Shown in pieces: positions 34,901-45,195 of a DNA stretch of 64,000 nt. Location of the stretch: contig CM060195.1 in NCBI GenBank assembly GCA_030549335.1, forward strand, positions 50,005,975 to 50,069,974, given 5' to 3'. A program made the translations under genes and the position numbers. The notes under the pieces are model-generated. The model was not told the origin of the DNA and ran no database searches. It worked only from the letters and a program-made list of their open reading frames with translations. Numbering within the stretch: the stretch's first letter is position 1; each line of letters begins with the position of its first letter. The stretch comes from Pontederia crassipes (Eukaryota; Streptophyta; Magnoliopsida; Commelinales; Pontederiaceae).

Positions 34901-35131
34901 CCTTTCCTAGAAGCTACGTATACTTTTTGATACGATCAAAATGCAAATCAAATTTAGGTGATAGTTGAATGGGAACAAGAACAGTGGTAATACATTCTTT
35001 AATCCGATGAACAAAGAACAAATTGACATATCCGAGTAAATATATAAGATTAAAAGATAAAAGATACAAAAAACCAAGTAAGCATAAAGGATAAAAGATA
35101 CAAAAGAAATATTGAACTGGGGTATCCAAAT

Positions 35132-35233
35132 GGGATCAGAGTTACTGGCTTGGCAATTCTCCTGAAGAGAACTGGTAATGAAGCGCTCAGTATGTTCACG
35201 GTCGATCATCTGGGGAAAGGCTCATCATTTCAC
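35132..35233 (-). ncRNA. C/D-box snoRNA-like copy 1 (most distal)
   Basis: Minus strand: C box ATGATGA (35228-35222), internal D' CTGA in CATACTGAGCG, a short hairpin (GTTCTC...GAGAAT), D box CTGA (35139-35136). About 60 bases around the C box and D' are the same as in the other two copies. The hairpin region is the most divergent of the three. Confidence 0.6.
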
Positions 35234-35337
35234 CATTGAAGGAAATCCCCAACATTTAAAAGAAAATAATGTTCGCACAAAAAATTTAAGCAGAAAACAA
35301 GAAACTCTATAGATTCACAGTATATATAAGATCCGAT

Positions 35338-35435
35338 TAGATCAGAGTTACTGGCTTGGTGTTCTCCAAAGAGAACAAGTATAAGCGCTCAGTATGTTCA
35401 CGGTCGATCATCTGGGGAAAGGCTCATCACTTCAA
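35338..35435 (-). ncRNA. C/D-box snoRNA-like copy 2
   Basis: Minus strand: C box GTGATGA (35430-35424), D' CTGA, a perfect internal hairpin GTTCTC-TTTG-GAGAAC, D box CTGA (35345-35342). GATT before the C box and AATC after the D box could form the short terminal stem of a C/D snoRNA. The base next to the D box is preceded by GCCAGTAACT, the expected place of a guide. Confidence 0.65.
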
Positions 35436-35514
35436 TCTTTGAATCGAAAAAAAATCCATCGAAGGTTCATAAAAGATTGAAACGTTATTCTGAAAGTAGT
35501 ATTTTGGAGATCGA

Positions 35515-35613
35515 TGCGATCAGAGTTACTGGCTTGGTGTCCTCCAAAGAGAACGATATTAAGCGCTCAGTATGTTCATGGTCGATCATCTGGGGAAAGG
35601 CTCATCACTTCTG
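35515..35613 (-). ncRNA. C/D-box snoRNA-like copy 3 (nearest the promoter)
   Basis: Minus strand: C box GTGATGA (35608-35602), D' CTGA, hairpin GTTCTC-TTTG-GAGGAC (one G-T pair), D box CTGA (35523-35520). The sequence before D' (CCGTGAACATA) and before D (GCCAGTAACT) is conserved in all three copies, as guides would be. I could not match either guide to rRNA from memory. Confidence 0.65.
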
Positions 35614-36107
35614 TCTCCCAATCGGAACAAAAACCATCTAAAAGTAGAAAATGAAAATTAAGACTTAATGGCTCGGATTCTACCTACCTCAAGAGAACGA
35701 ACGCAATTAAAAAACAAAAACGAACGAGGAATGAATAATCAGATATAGCAATAAGGTACAGAAAATTCAGGGAATAAATCGTATAGCAAAATACCAAGAA
35801 ACATGCAAGATGGCCGGCGGTGCAAGGCCGGTCTACATAAAAAAAGATGACCGGAAGTCACGACTTTGGCGACGGGCCATACGCGGCGGGGAAGAATTTT
35901 CCCGACGCGATATAACTTCTCAAACGCAAACGGATAAAATTTGAAGCAGCAGACGAGGGAAGCAGAAATATCAGAAAGGTAACAATTGGCAGTGGTGTTG
36001 CCAAAACCACCGACGTCGCCGACACATGGCGTAAGGAGACGGCGGCCGGAATGGGAGATGAAGACGACTTGAAGGGTATTAATAGCGTTTCTGGGAGGAA
36101 GACGGGG

Positions 36108-36261
36108 AAACCCTAACCTCGGATCTTAAACTTGATCCAGCGGTCGAAAGAGGACCACGTCATGGTGTTGGCAAACGAGATGTTATGGTGGATTTGTCAG
36201 GCGGCGGCAATTAGAGACTTTATCTTATGTTGGGCTTGCTACGTGCTTTATTTAGTGGGCC
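36108..36261 (-). promoter_or_regulatory. Telo-box and site-II promoter of the snoRNA host gene
   Basis: Plus-strand AAACCCTAA at 36108-36116, TGGGCT at 36231-36236 and TGGGCC at 36256-36261. On the minus strand the two site-II elements lie 115-150 bp upstream of the telo-box. No TATA box was seen. Confidence 0.6.
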
Positions 36262-36613
36262 TGTTTTGTGATCGGATCCACTTGTGAAGAGGATCCGATT
36301 CGAATCGATTCATTGCGATCCGATTTTTATTTTTTTCCTTTTTTATTTGTACGTATTATATTTGATTTATTTTTTTAATAAAATAAAATAATTTAAATAC
36401 AGAAGGAATACTAAATATTTAGAAAAAATAGTTTATACTTTAAAATAAATATAAAATAATAAGAAAACAATTTTTAAAAAAATTGGATCGTTAAATAATT
36501 CGACTATCCGACCGAATCGGATTAGATTGAGTTAGAACATCCTGCCATGCATAATAATATTGTATATTTCACTTAAAATGGGTTGTTTGCAAAACATGTC
36601 CCGATACAAATAA

Positions 36614-36651
<38 letters not shown>

Positions 36652-37426
36652 TCTTTTTTCAAGTAGTTCCTGATAAGTTTGAGAAAAAAAGGCGAGGACT
36701 TTCTTTCTAAGATCACAAGTTTTTTATATGCATGATTTAAGAAAGCGGAGAATATGATTTTTTTTAGAATATGGATATGACATGCAAGAATTACCCAATT
36801 AGATCAACCAACAAGATCCATCTTCGTATTTAAAATTTTAACATTTTTTCATGTACGAAACATTTATAATTTTGATCTAAAATCAACGTTATTTTTAATT
36901 ATCATTAATCTTAAAAGCTTATGCTATTAAGAACACATGGAAAATATTACAATTGAAAATTAACGCAATGCAAATGCGAGAATCATCGTAGCAAAAAAAA
37001 TGCAGAATTTCCCTTCGAAAGCACTAAATTGTGTTGCGATATGACAGTTCCAAAATTGTGGAAGGAATGAGAAGTTTTTTTTTTGTTTTGATTTTATAGC
37101 ATTAGTTACATAAAATTGAAATTTTCAACAGTAGAAACCAATTCATGATGTACCAAATACACCACAACCTAACACATTCGTTTATCTTATTTTGACAACG
37201 TAGATTAATATCCAAATGTTCCAAAGATTTTATATGAATAATATCTGGAATACTACATGTGGACAATTAAACGTAAGAGGTTAAGATGTTAAAAAGAATC
37301 AGCAGGCTCCTCTGAGCTCACGTTTCACAATTATTCTTTTAACCCTGTTCTTGTGAATTGTGTAGTATACAGATTAACAAAAACAATAAGGCAAAGAAAG
37401 CACTAGTGGATAAACCACTTCTTACT
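36262..37426. other. AT-rich spacer
   Basis: Contains an (AT)n tract at 36616-36650. Near 37300-37426 it becomes the 3' flank of the minus-strand SerRS gene. No other gene seen. Confidence 0.5.
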
Positions 37427-40400
37427 TCATTGCCTTCTTTCATCTTTTGGGGAAATACAGCTGAGTCCTCCCATGAAAGGTCTTAGTGGTTCTGGAATTA
37501 GTACAGTGCCATCTTCCTGCTGGAAATTCTCCAATAAGCATATGATCATGCGAGGAACAGCGCAGGCGGTGGCGTTCAGTGTGTGCACAAACTGTGTAGG
37601 TGGAAGGGCCTTGCCTTTCTTCGAAGATGATGATGATGATGAATCAAAGGACGCTGGTCGGAAACGAATACCAAGTCTTCGACTCTGGTAGTCTGTGCAG
37701 TTTGATGCGCTTGATATCTGTTAAGACAATTTTATGCTTTAATTTAACATCCATGATAAAAGAAGCGCAACAAAAAGCAGGACTAGGAAAGACTTGCATT
37801 TGTTGAATAGAAATTCAAGGACCTCATTTGTGCTATTGTTTTGTTTATTTTACTATTTTCACGGCTATATAACATTATTTCCACATACCTCGCCATACCG
37901 CCCTAAACCTGGCATCCATGCCTCCACATCAAACTTGCGATATGCAGGAGCACCCAAGTCTCCAGTAGCCATATCCAAGGTTCTAAATATGACAGCAAAA
38001 GAATAACGTCAAGACCAATAGGAGTCATAATGAACTAGAAATTCAATAAACTTACTTGAAATGTAGACCAAGAGAGGAGAAAAGATCTTCCTCAAGAGCA
38101 ATAAGCTCTTCATGATAGAAGTTACTCTCCTCCGGCCGACAAAAAATAAACATCTCAACTTTGCTAAACTGGTGCACTCGGTAAAGACCCCTGCTCAGGA
38201 AGGATTACAGCTTACCATATTCAGCACAAAACATTTTTGTAACTATCAAGAGTCATCTCAAAGCATAACAACATTTTTGTAGCCAAAGAACACAACATGA
38301 TCCCTGCATCTTAAATGAAGGTCATAACTCATAAGATATGGACTCACTTTGTGGCAGTTCCAGCAGCACCAGCTTCAGTACGGAAACAATGAGAGAAAGC
38401 TACATATTTTAAGGGAAGACTGGATTCACTGAGAATTGCATCCATATGAATGCCTCCTACTGGAATTTCTGCTGTTCCAATTAGGCATTGATCACTTCCT
38501 TCAATTGAATACACCTATCGACATGGGCAAGAAAACTATCAGAGTATGCAAGGATTCATTATTTATATCAGCTTCCTGCAAGTGTCTTGTCCAAATTTGT
38601 TGCAAAAGGAAAGTTGAGATTTGAGACTATCAAATACTACAAGTGGGAGAACAAATTTAGAACTGGGGTATCAATCCACCAAACAAGCAAATTATAGACC
38701 AAAAATTATTCTGGGCATAACTATAAAGAAAAAATATTTGCCATGGACACTAACACAACGCCCCTACTTTTGGTTTTTCAAAACTATATCAGATAAGAAG
38801 TCCTCATTTCCTTACTGTTTTGTGTATGAGCTTACATGTACTCTAAAAAAATGTACATTTATATTTTTTGAGGAGAATGTACATTTATATTTGTTCAATC
38901 GGCATACACAAATTTTAATTTATTATGCAAAAAATGAATCTCATGAACTCCGCCTATGTTTTATAGCCGGTCCCAAGCCCGGATAAAAGAGGAGGGTTGT
39001 GTTAGGCCCCGACAGCCAGCGTAAAACCCTGTCGAATCTCATGAACATGAATCAACGAAGCGTCGTATGATCCATGTAGCCGACCCCACCTAGTGAGATA
39101 AAACTTTGTTGTTGTTGTTGTATGCAAAAAATGCTGCAACTATTGGAATTTATTTATTATCAATTGGAGTCACCAAATTAGCATGCTTTTCAAAGCAATG
39201 AAAAGTATTATTGTATTAATTCGGTTGGATGACCTATGATGTTAGCTGGATCAAGGATGTCTTAACATCAACTAGCTAATTTGCACAAAACATTGATGGA
39301 CATACATAAATTATAGGTTTCAAAAGAGGAGTTGAAAAAATGGACAATACACATGCTGAAAATGACATTAATTTTTTATTATACCATATAACAAGTTTAG
39401 ATTGAGTTAAAAAAAACAATGTATTATAAACAGAACTCGACAAACAAACAAGCCATCTCCTATCCAAACCTGAGTATTTTGCCCCCGAGGTTGAAAGCCA
39501 CATTTCTCAACCACAGATGACCTCACGATCTCTGGAGTGATAAGTGGTGTGAAACCTCTTTTAGAAACTTCCGAGATTGTCCAATTGATAAGAGCCATCT
39601 CTAGCAAAACAGCCTCATTCTTTAAGTAGTAGAACTTTGAGCCACTCACCTGGAAAAAAACATGAAACAGAAAATCAAATAGCTGCTTGAAGTAAAACCT
39701 CTGGAGATCTTGAAATCAACTTAGTATTTCCAAGAATAAAGATGCCATTTTTTTAGAAATTGAGTAATCAGTTTGTGCTTCTCTAGATAGTATACTGTTA
39801 TTATAAATCATAGATTAGAACAGGTTCGAATATTTGAAAATGAGATAGCAAGGACAAATCTTTACAAATCATTGTAAATATCTTCCATAACATAAGTGGA
39901 AAGGTTAAACAGAGACATTTTTAGGGTTCTGGAATAAAGTTGCATTATCGTACAATTTAGGACATCTTTGATTCAAGCATAACTGGGAGCAATCGTCAAG
40001 AAATGGCTAATACTAGATAAGGCACATTTCAAAAGTGTTGAATGCAAATTTCACATGGAGAAAGCAAAACAATTAACTAATTCAGTTGGCATGTCCCTGA
40101 CTCCAAAAATATTTCTAAAGCTTACATACACTTCACGTGTATTTTTTTTTGTTTGAGAAGAACTTCACGTGTATTTGGAAATAAACAATGTTCACAGGAA
40201 ACCAAACCTACAAGTTGAAGGAGAAATACATACCTCAGCTGCAGCATCAAAATCAAACAAATCAAGCTCTTTCCCTAGCTTCAGGTGATCCTTTGGGGCA
40301 AAAGCAAATTCTCTTGCACTGCCTACCTAGGCAAATTTGGAAAAAAAATGAAGATGCATATACCAGATTAGTTTTGTGGTAAGAAAACTGATGAGGAAAA

Positions 40401-41416
40401 CAATAATGGGAATTAGACTACCATCTTTCGGACTACAGAACTTTCCTCTCCACCAACAGGAACATCTGGATGCGAAGTGTTTGGTATACACTGTGCCTCC
40501 TGCTGAAGCTGGTCAGAGAGTTGAACAAGATTCTCTTCTAAAGCAACCAGGGCTTCTTTCAAACTTTTGCCTACAATAAAGATCGAGATTAAGCTAAGCA
40601 GACGTTGTAAAAGCATGCAGAGTAAGTGCTAAACTTAAAGCTTTGCAAACATCAGTATTCACCTTCTTCTACGAGAGCTTGACGGACAGAAGGTTCTAGC
40701 TTTCCTTTCATTTTGTTTGCAACCGCATTTCTTTCAGCTCGCAGACGTTCAACTTCCTGCCATCTGTGACCAAAAATTAGATTCATGCAGCATAACATAT
40801 GAGAATTACTGGGACGATGCACATCAGATACAATCACTTAGAAGACGTGTCGAAAGCCTATGCTCACAATATTGAAAACTCAAACTTGTGCCGAATTTGA
40901 AGTCTTAAAGGAAAGCTCTGACCTTTTGGACGCTTAGCAATTTTTCATAAAGCTCAAGCACCAGCTCCAAATTGGCACTCGAGTTTCTGTTTCTGATGTT
41001 GGCTGCAACGATTTCCTTGTTGTCCCTGATCCATTTGAAGTCTATAGCGGCCTTCCATTGCGGCTTGGCAGCAACAGCGGCACTCACTGATAGACAAAAA
41101 AACCGCTTTCTAACTATCAATAAAAGCGACAGACAATTTTGGCAAAAACATATCAAATGTGCAAAAAGGAGGCACCTTTTTCTTCTTGCGCGACAAGGGA
41201 GGCCATCGGATGGGCGGCGGCGGCGGAGAACGTTCTCAGAAGGTAAGGCATCTGAGACCTCCGGAGGAGGCAATTCCCTGAATCAAGGGCCGGGAGCAGG
41301 TTTGCGGTCAAGGCTTTCAGTGGGGAGAGGATAGATGGGTGGCGGCAAATCGAAGGGGCAGACGTTAGAGCGTAGAGGGTCGCCCCTCCGAAATACCCGG
41401 TTGATATCATCCCCAT
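37427..41416 (-). CDS. OVA7: Organellar seryl-tRNA synthetase
   Basis: Class II aminoacyl-tRNA synthetase that charges tRNA-Ser; this bacterial-type form serves chloroplasts and mitochondria. Exons on the minus strand: 41416-41176, 41086-40923, 40756-40663, 40570-40422, 40326-40234, 39649-39470, 38514-38348, 38190-38056, 37982-37889, 37717-37427. All introns are GT-AG and the exons sum to 535 codons. Residues 1-85 are a Ser/Ala/Leu-rich transit peptide; about 90-215 form the long tRNA-binding coiled coil ([18 protein letters not shown]), then THPDVPVG. Motif 1 is near 280, motif 2 at about 346-358 ([13 protein letters not shown]), motif 3 near 490 ([14 protein letters not shown]). [19 protein letters not shown] and [11 protein letters not shown] are the ATP/serine-site blocks. 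A run of seven Ser (near 465) is not usual. Start: first of two close Mets (41416, 41410); a Met far upstream (41620) is less likely. Intron 6 holds an RTE-family insertion. Confidence 0.93.
38937..39120 (+). mobile_element. SINE-like element with RTE tail, complete-looking copy
   Basis: 184 bp from AATCTCATGAACTCCGCC to (GTT)n, flanked by a perfect 13-bp direct repeat TATGCAAAAAATG (38924-38936 and 39121-39133). It lies in SerRS intron 6, opposite to the gene. Its first 12 bases repeat a word found again inside the element (AATCTCATGAAC near 39035). Confidence 0.92.
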
Positions 41417-43427
41417 GAGGTGTTCGATAGGATAGAGAAGGTGGGCACGGAAGCCGGTTGACGGATGGATACGTCGGCGCGGAAAGCGGCAGGCGGCAGG
41501 TGCCGGAGGACGGTCGCGAAGTGATGGTGAAGAAAGAGGCGAAGAAGAAAAGCGGGGAAATGAGGCGCAAAAAAGAAAAAAAAAAGAAGAAGAAGATAAA
41601 TGACTGCACGTGAACGGCATGCCCTATTTCTCTTAAATGAAACGAACGGTTGATATGATACCCGCATAGAATTATCTGATTAAAACCACAGGCACCGCTT
41701 ACAACCCAAAAAAACATCAGAACACCAAAAAAAAATCATTAATGAGGTTTCATATCTGAGTTTTTAAATATTTTATTTATGTTTGTATAATATTTTTTTT
41801 GGATTATAAGGAGATATGCATAAATGTAACACATAAAATTGCATCGTTACGTTACACTCTTGTTTTGATTAAAAAAATCTTTTTATTTTGCAAGATACAA
41901 CCCGCTAACCCAGAGTTTTTTTTTAAATTACATGGTAACAACAAAATATGTATATATTTCAGAGTGGCAATAGTTTGTTATTTCTGAACTTTGGAATGAG
42001 AATGTATCAAGATCAAATTTCTATGTATTGATTTTACCTTTTTTTTTGTTTTTAATAAACACGGGAACAGACGTTTTCCAAATTCTTATATCATTGTGTA
42101 TAGGAAATAAAATTTTCGGAATTTAGCAAGGTCAAAAAAATTTTTACATTAGCATTGATTTAAGAAGGGTTAAATAAGGTGGAAGTATACAATATTATAT
42201 ATATATTGATAAGTCAATAATTATATAATTAAATGATTATGTTACCTTGGTGATACTTTTACTTTAATGAGTTTAATACAGAATAATTGAATGAACCTCA
42301 AATCAAGTTTGATTAATTTAGAAGGATGGCAGATGGTTCCAAGTCAACTTTTTCCGTTCCACTTTTGTTAAAATAGATATAAATTCATATATTACTTGTA
42401 ACGCCTCCAAACCAACGCACGCCAACTTGAAAACGTTACGAACGTTGTGACTTTGACCATAGTATTAATCAAGTCTCAGTCAGCGAAAGAAAGAATAAAG
42501 ATAAAGAAAATAAAAAAATATTAATTACGAAAGTCTAGAAAAATATCTACATCATCTTTAAGGAATATTATATAGTTCTACATCATGAGTTAATAAACGT
42601 GAAAGAAAAATAAAATTAAATAAGCCATGTTGTTCATGTGCTTTCTAGTCCGAGCATCGTCGTACCACATCGACTCAACATCATCCCTGACTTTGTTATG
42701 TGGAAATCAAACACAAAAAAGAAGATCCTTCCGTAAGCTTTACAACCTAGTAGGGAACCATAAAGATATACAATGCATAACATTAAAATTTGATGGTGTA
42801 CTTATTTTGAGCAGAAGATGAAACATGGAATCTTCATAAATCATAATATGAGATATCAATAAATGTCAATAATCAATAGAGTCATATGGTACATTGTAAA
42901 CTTAAATCAATAGCATGTTTCAAAGTATAATAATAACTTGACTTGATATTCATGCTTGCTTTACTTATTTATATTTCTTAATCTTGTATCATGCTTGTTT
43001 TACTTATCCATACTTCTTAATCTTATTTCGTATTTAGCAATCATGATGATTTTAGGTGTCTTTAAATTTTTTAGGTATGCTGAACAAACGATACAGCCTT
43101 ATGCGGATCAATGAATGATCAAACCATGATCAAGAGAGCCACTCTTATCTTAAGGCACTTGACTTGGACTAGCAATCTGTTATTCATTTTTCATCTTAAC
43201 TTATTAATCACTTTAGAAACTTGTTATTTTTTGTTCTTCATACAATGTGGACCATAAGATCGGTAGACAAATAAATTAGTAAAATGATTCATATCTTAAT
43301 CATGAATCTTAGTGAGAACATGACATTAAATCAGTCGTACACATGATCAATCATAAAAGGAAAGCAGACAATAGTCATATCAAAATAAAGGATAAGGATG
43401 AGCGTAATAAAAGGTCAATGTGGTGGT
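41417..43427. other. Upstream region of SerRS and spacer
   Basis: 41417-41620 is a pyrimidine-rich leader on the minus strand. Beyond that the sequence is AT-rich. Around 42390-42480 words such as TTGTAACGCCTCC resemble the end of a Tekay/Del-type LTR, but no complete LTR was delimited. Confidence 0.45.
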
Positions 43428-43703
43428 AAGGCACAGGCGTGCAAGGAGAGTCAGCACGGACATTCTTGAAAGGTGGAATGGTCAGAAGGTAGCACGACCA
43501 TTACTAAGTATGTGGGTGGTCGATCGGTTCAGCAGAACGGTCGACCGTTCTATAGGCTTCTACGGTAGGTTATGGCACGAGCATGCCAAACAGTGGCACG
43601 GGCGTGCCTGATCATGAGGACAATCGACCGATTTTATACTTGGTGGCTTGGTCGATAGCTTGGTCATGGCACGGGCGTGCCGGTTGTGTGGCACGACCGT
43701 GCC
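43428..43703. repeat. Cluster of GGCACG-GG-CGTGCC palindromic words
   Basis: Four good copies lie at 43574-43587, 43595-43608, 43668-43681 and 43690-43703, with a degenerate one near 43431. Copies of GGTCGACCG-type words are interspersed. The block is much GC-richer than its surroundings and is probably part of an LTR-element remnant. Confidence 0.7.
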
Positions 43704-44320
43704 GGTGAAGAATTCCAGCCGATTTCAATTCGAAAATCACACAATTCGTTAACAGGATTTCACTATAGATTTGTTTCTACATCCTAGCAATCATTATGAC
43801 AGAATAATAATAATAAAAATCAAATCCTACAAGCAAATTAGTTAAGCAATTATACAAACAAGAAGAAAACATGGAAATCAATTTCCTTTCATGAAACTTT
43901 CGTAATCTTTCATTCGTTTAACATGAACCACCAATAATAAAAGGAATTTGATCTATTCAAATTATGCAAAGTGATTTCAATTCACCCACTTCTTTACTTG
44001 TTTGTCCTTGCTTTGATTCGTTGAAATTTCTATCGGTCGTCGCCTCTGTGCCCTCTCTGCGCCCCTTCCTCCTCTGGCCGGTCATCGCCTGCAGAGCAAA
44101 TATGAATCGAAGAAGAATATGAGGAGGAGATGTAGAAATTTGGAAATATGTGAGGGGGAGGGAAAGGATGCTCGGCCGTCCTTACTGCATATGAATAATA
44201 GATGTGTTTTCTTGGATGGACAACAAGTCTCGACCAAAAATTGACCTCTGTTGGTATGAACACGATATGGGGGGAATTTTGATATCATTATCCCATTGAT
44301 TTCTTCAGATATGTTTTTCT

Positions 44321-44384
44321 CCCCCCCCCCCCCCCCCCCTCCCCCCCCCCCCCTCCCCCCCCCCCCCCCCCTCACACACACACA
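44321..44384. repeat. Poly-C runs followed by (CA)n
   Basis: Runs of 19, 13 and 17 C separated by single T, then CA repeats. The minus strand therefore carries three long G runs. Confidence 0.9.
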
Positions 44385-45132
44385 ACTATAATTCTCCGTG
44401 GCTGTTTCATTTTATCCTATTTTGTTTTCATTTTTTTGTTGTTGTTACATTACTAGTATTGGATGTCGGTAATTTGAGAAAATATGTAATCGAACAATAA
44501 AATAATTATGATTAGTTAATGGATGTTTCTCTCTCTATCCATATTCTTTGTACATTATTAAATAACATTACATTAAATTATTTATGTCCATTATATTATC
44601 TTATTCATTTAATTCGAATTATCTAAAAAATTCAATTTAAATTACCTATGCGAGGAGTGACATTGATATTCTCACTTATTTGCTTTCTGATTTTATATTT
44701 TTGTCTTCTTTATTTTAATGGGTTTTAAAATAATTTGTAACATTTGATTAATTATTCATTGTTTGTTAGTTTAATTTTTTAAATATATTTGTTAATTTGA
44801 ATTTATGATCTACTCTTAATTATTAAATGCACATCGTAATGCACCCATATATAAAATATAAACAGATAATTGTATTATTAAGTTGGATTATTGTCCTTTT
44901 AGTATGTTTCTTTTAACATATTTTGTATAAGTTTAACGATACAATGCAATTGAAGTTTCTAAACTTATATGTTACATATTTTTATATGTAATTAAATACT
45001 GTTGATTTCTTTAACCATTAAACTAAACACAAAATAATAATAAGTTTTTTATCCTTAAGGTAGCAAATTTGATAGAATAATAACCACTATTTAACAGATA
45101 ATATTCTTTTTATCACAAAATGACATCGAGGA

Positions 45133-45135
<3 letters not shown>

Positions 45136-45194
<59 letters not shown>
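45136..45194. repeat. (TTA)n microsatellite
   Basis: About nineteen uninterrupted TTA units. Confidence 0.93.

Positions 45195-45195
<1 letters not shown>

Larger units (their letters stand above)
34901..36220 (-). ncRNA. Probable non-coding snoRNA host transcript
   Basis: On the minus strand a telo-box (AAACCCTAA on the plus strand, 36108-36116) and two site-II elements (36231-36236 and 36256-36261) precede a transcript-like region. It holds three copies of one C/D-box-like RNA at intervals of about 180-205 bp and no reading frame with a known domain. Telo-box plus site II is the characteristic promoter pair of plant ribosomal-protein and snoRNA genes, and polycistronic C/D clusters are common in plants. 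The 3' limit is a guess. Confidence 0.55.

Noticed and set aside
34907-35209. A 100-codon hydrophobic minus-strand frame
   Set aside because: It overlaps the first C/D-like unit and continues into AT-rich DNA; no homology is recognisable and composition explains the hydrophobicity.
35132-35613. Three regularly spaced repeats as a CRISPR-like array
   Set aside because: Only three units of about 95 bp in plant nuclear DNA, with internal C/D boxes; no short repeats or spacers of uniform size.
42390-42480. A Tekay/Del-type LTR edge (TTGTAACGCCTCC)
   Set aside because: Only a short resemblance; no partner LTR, primer site or domains in reach.
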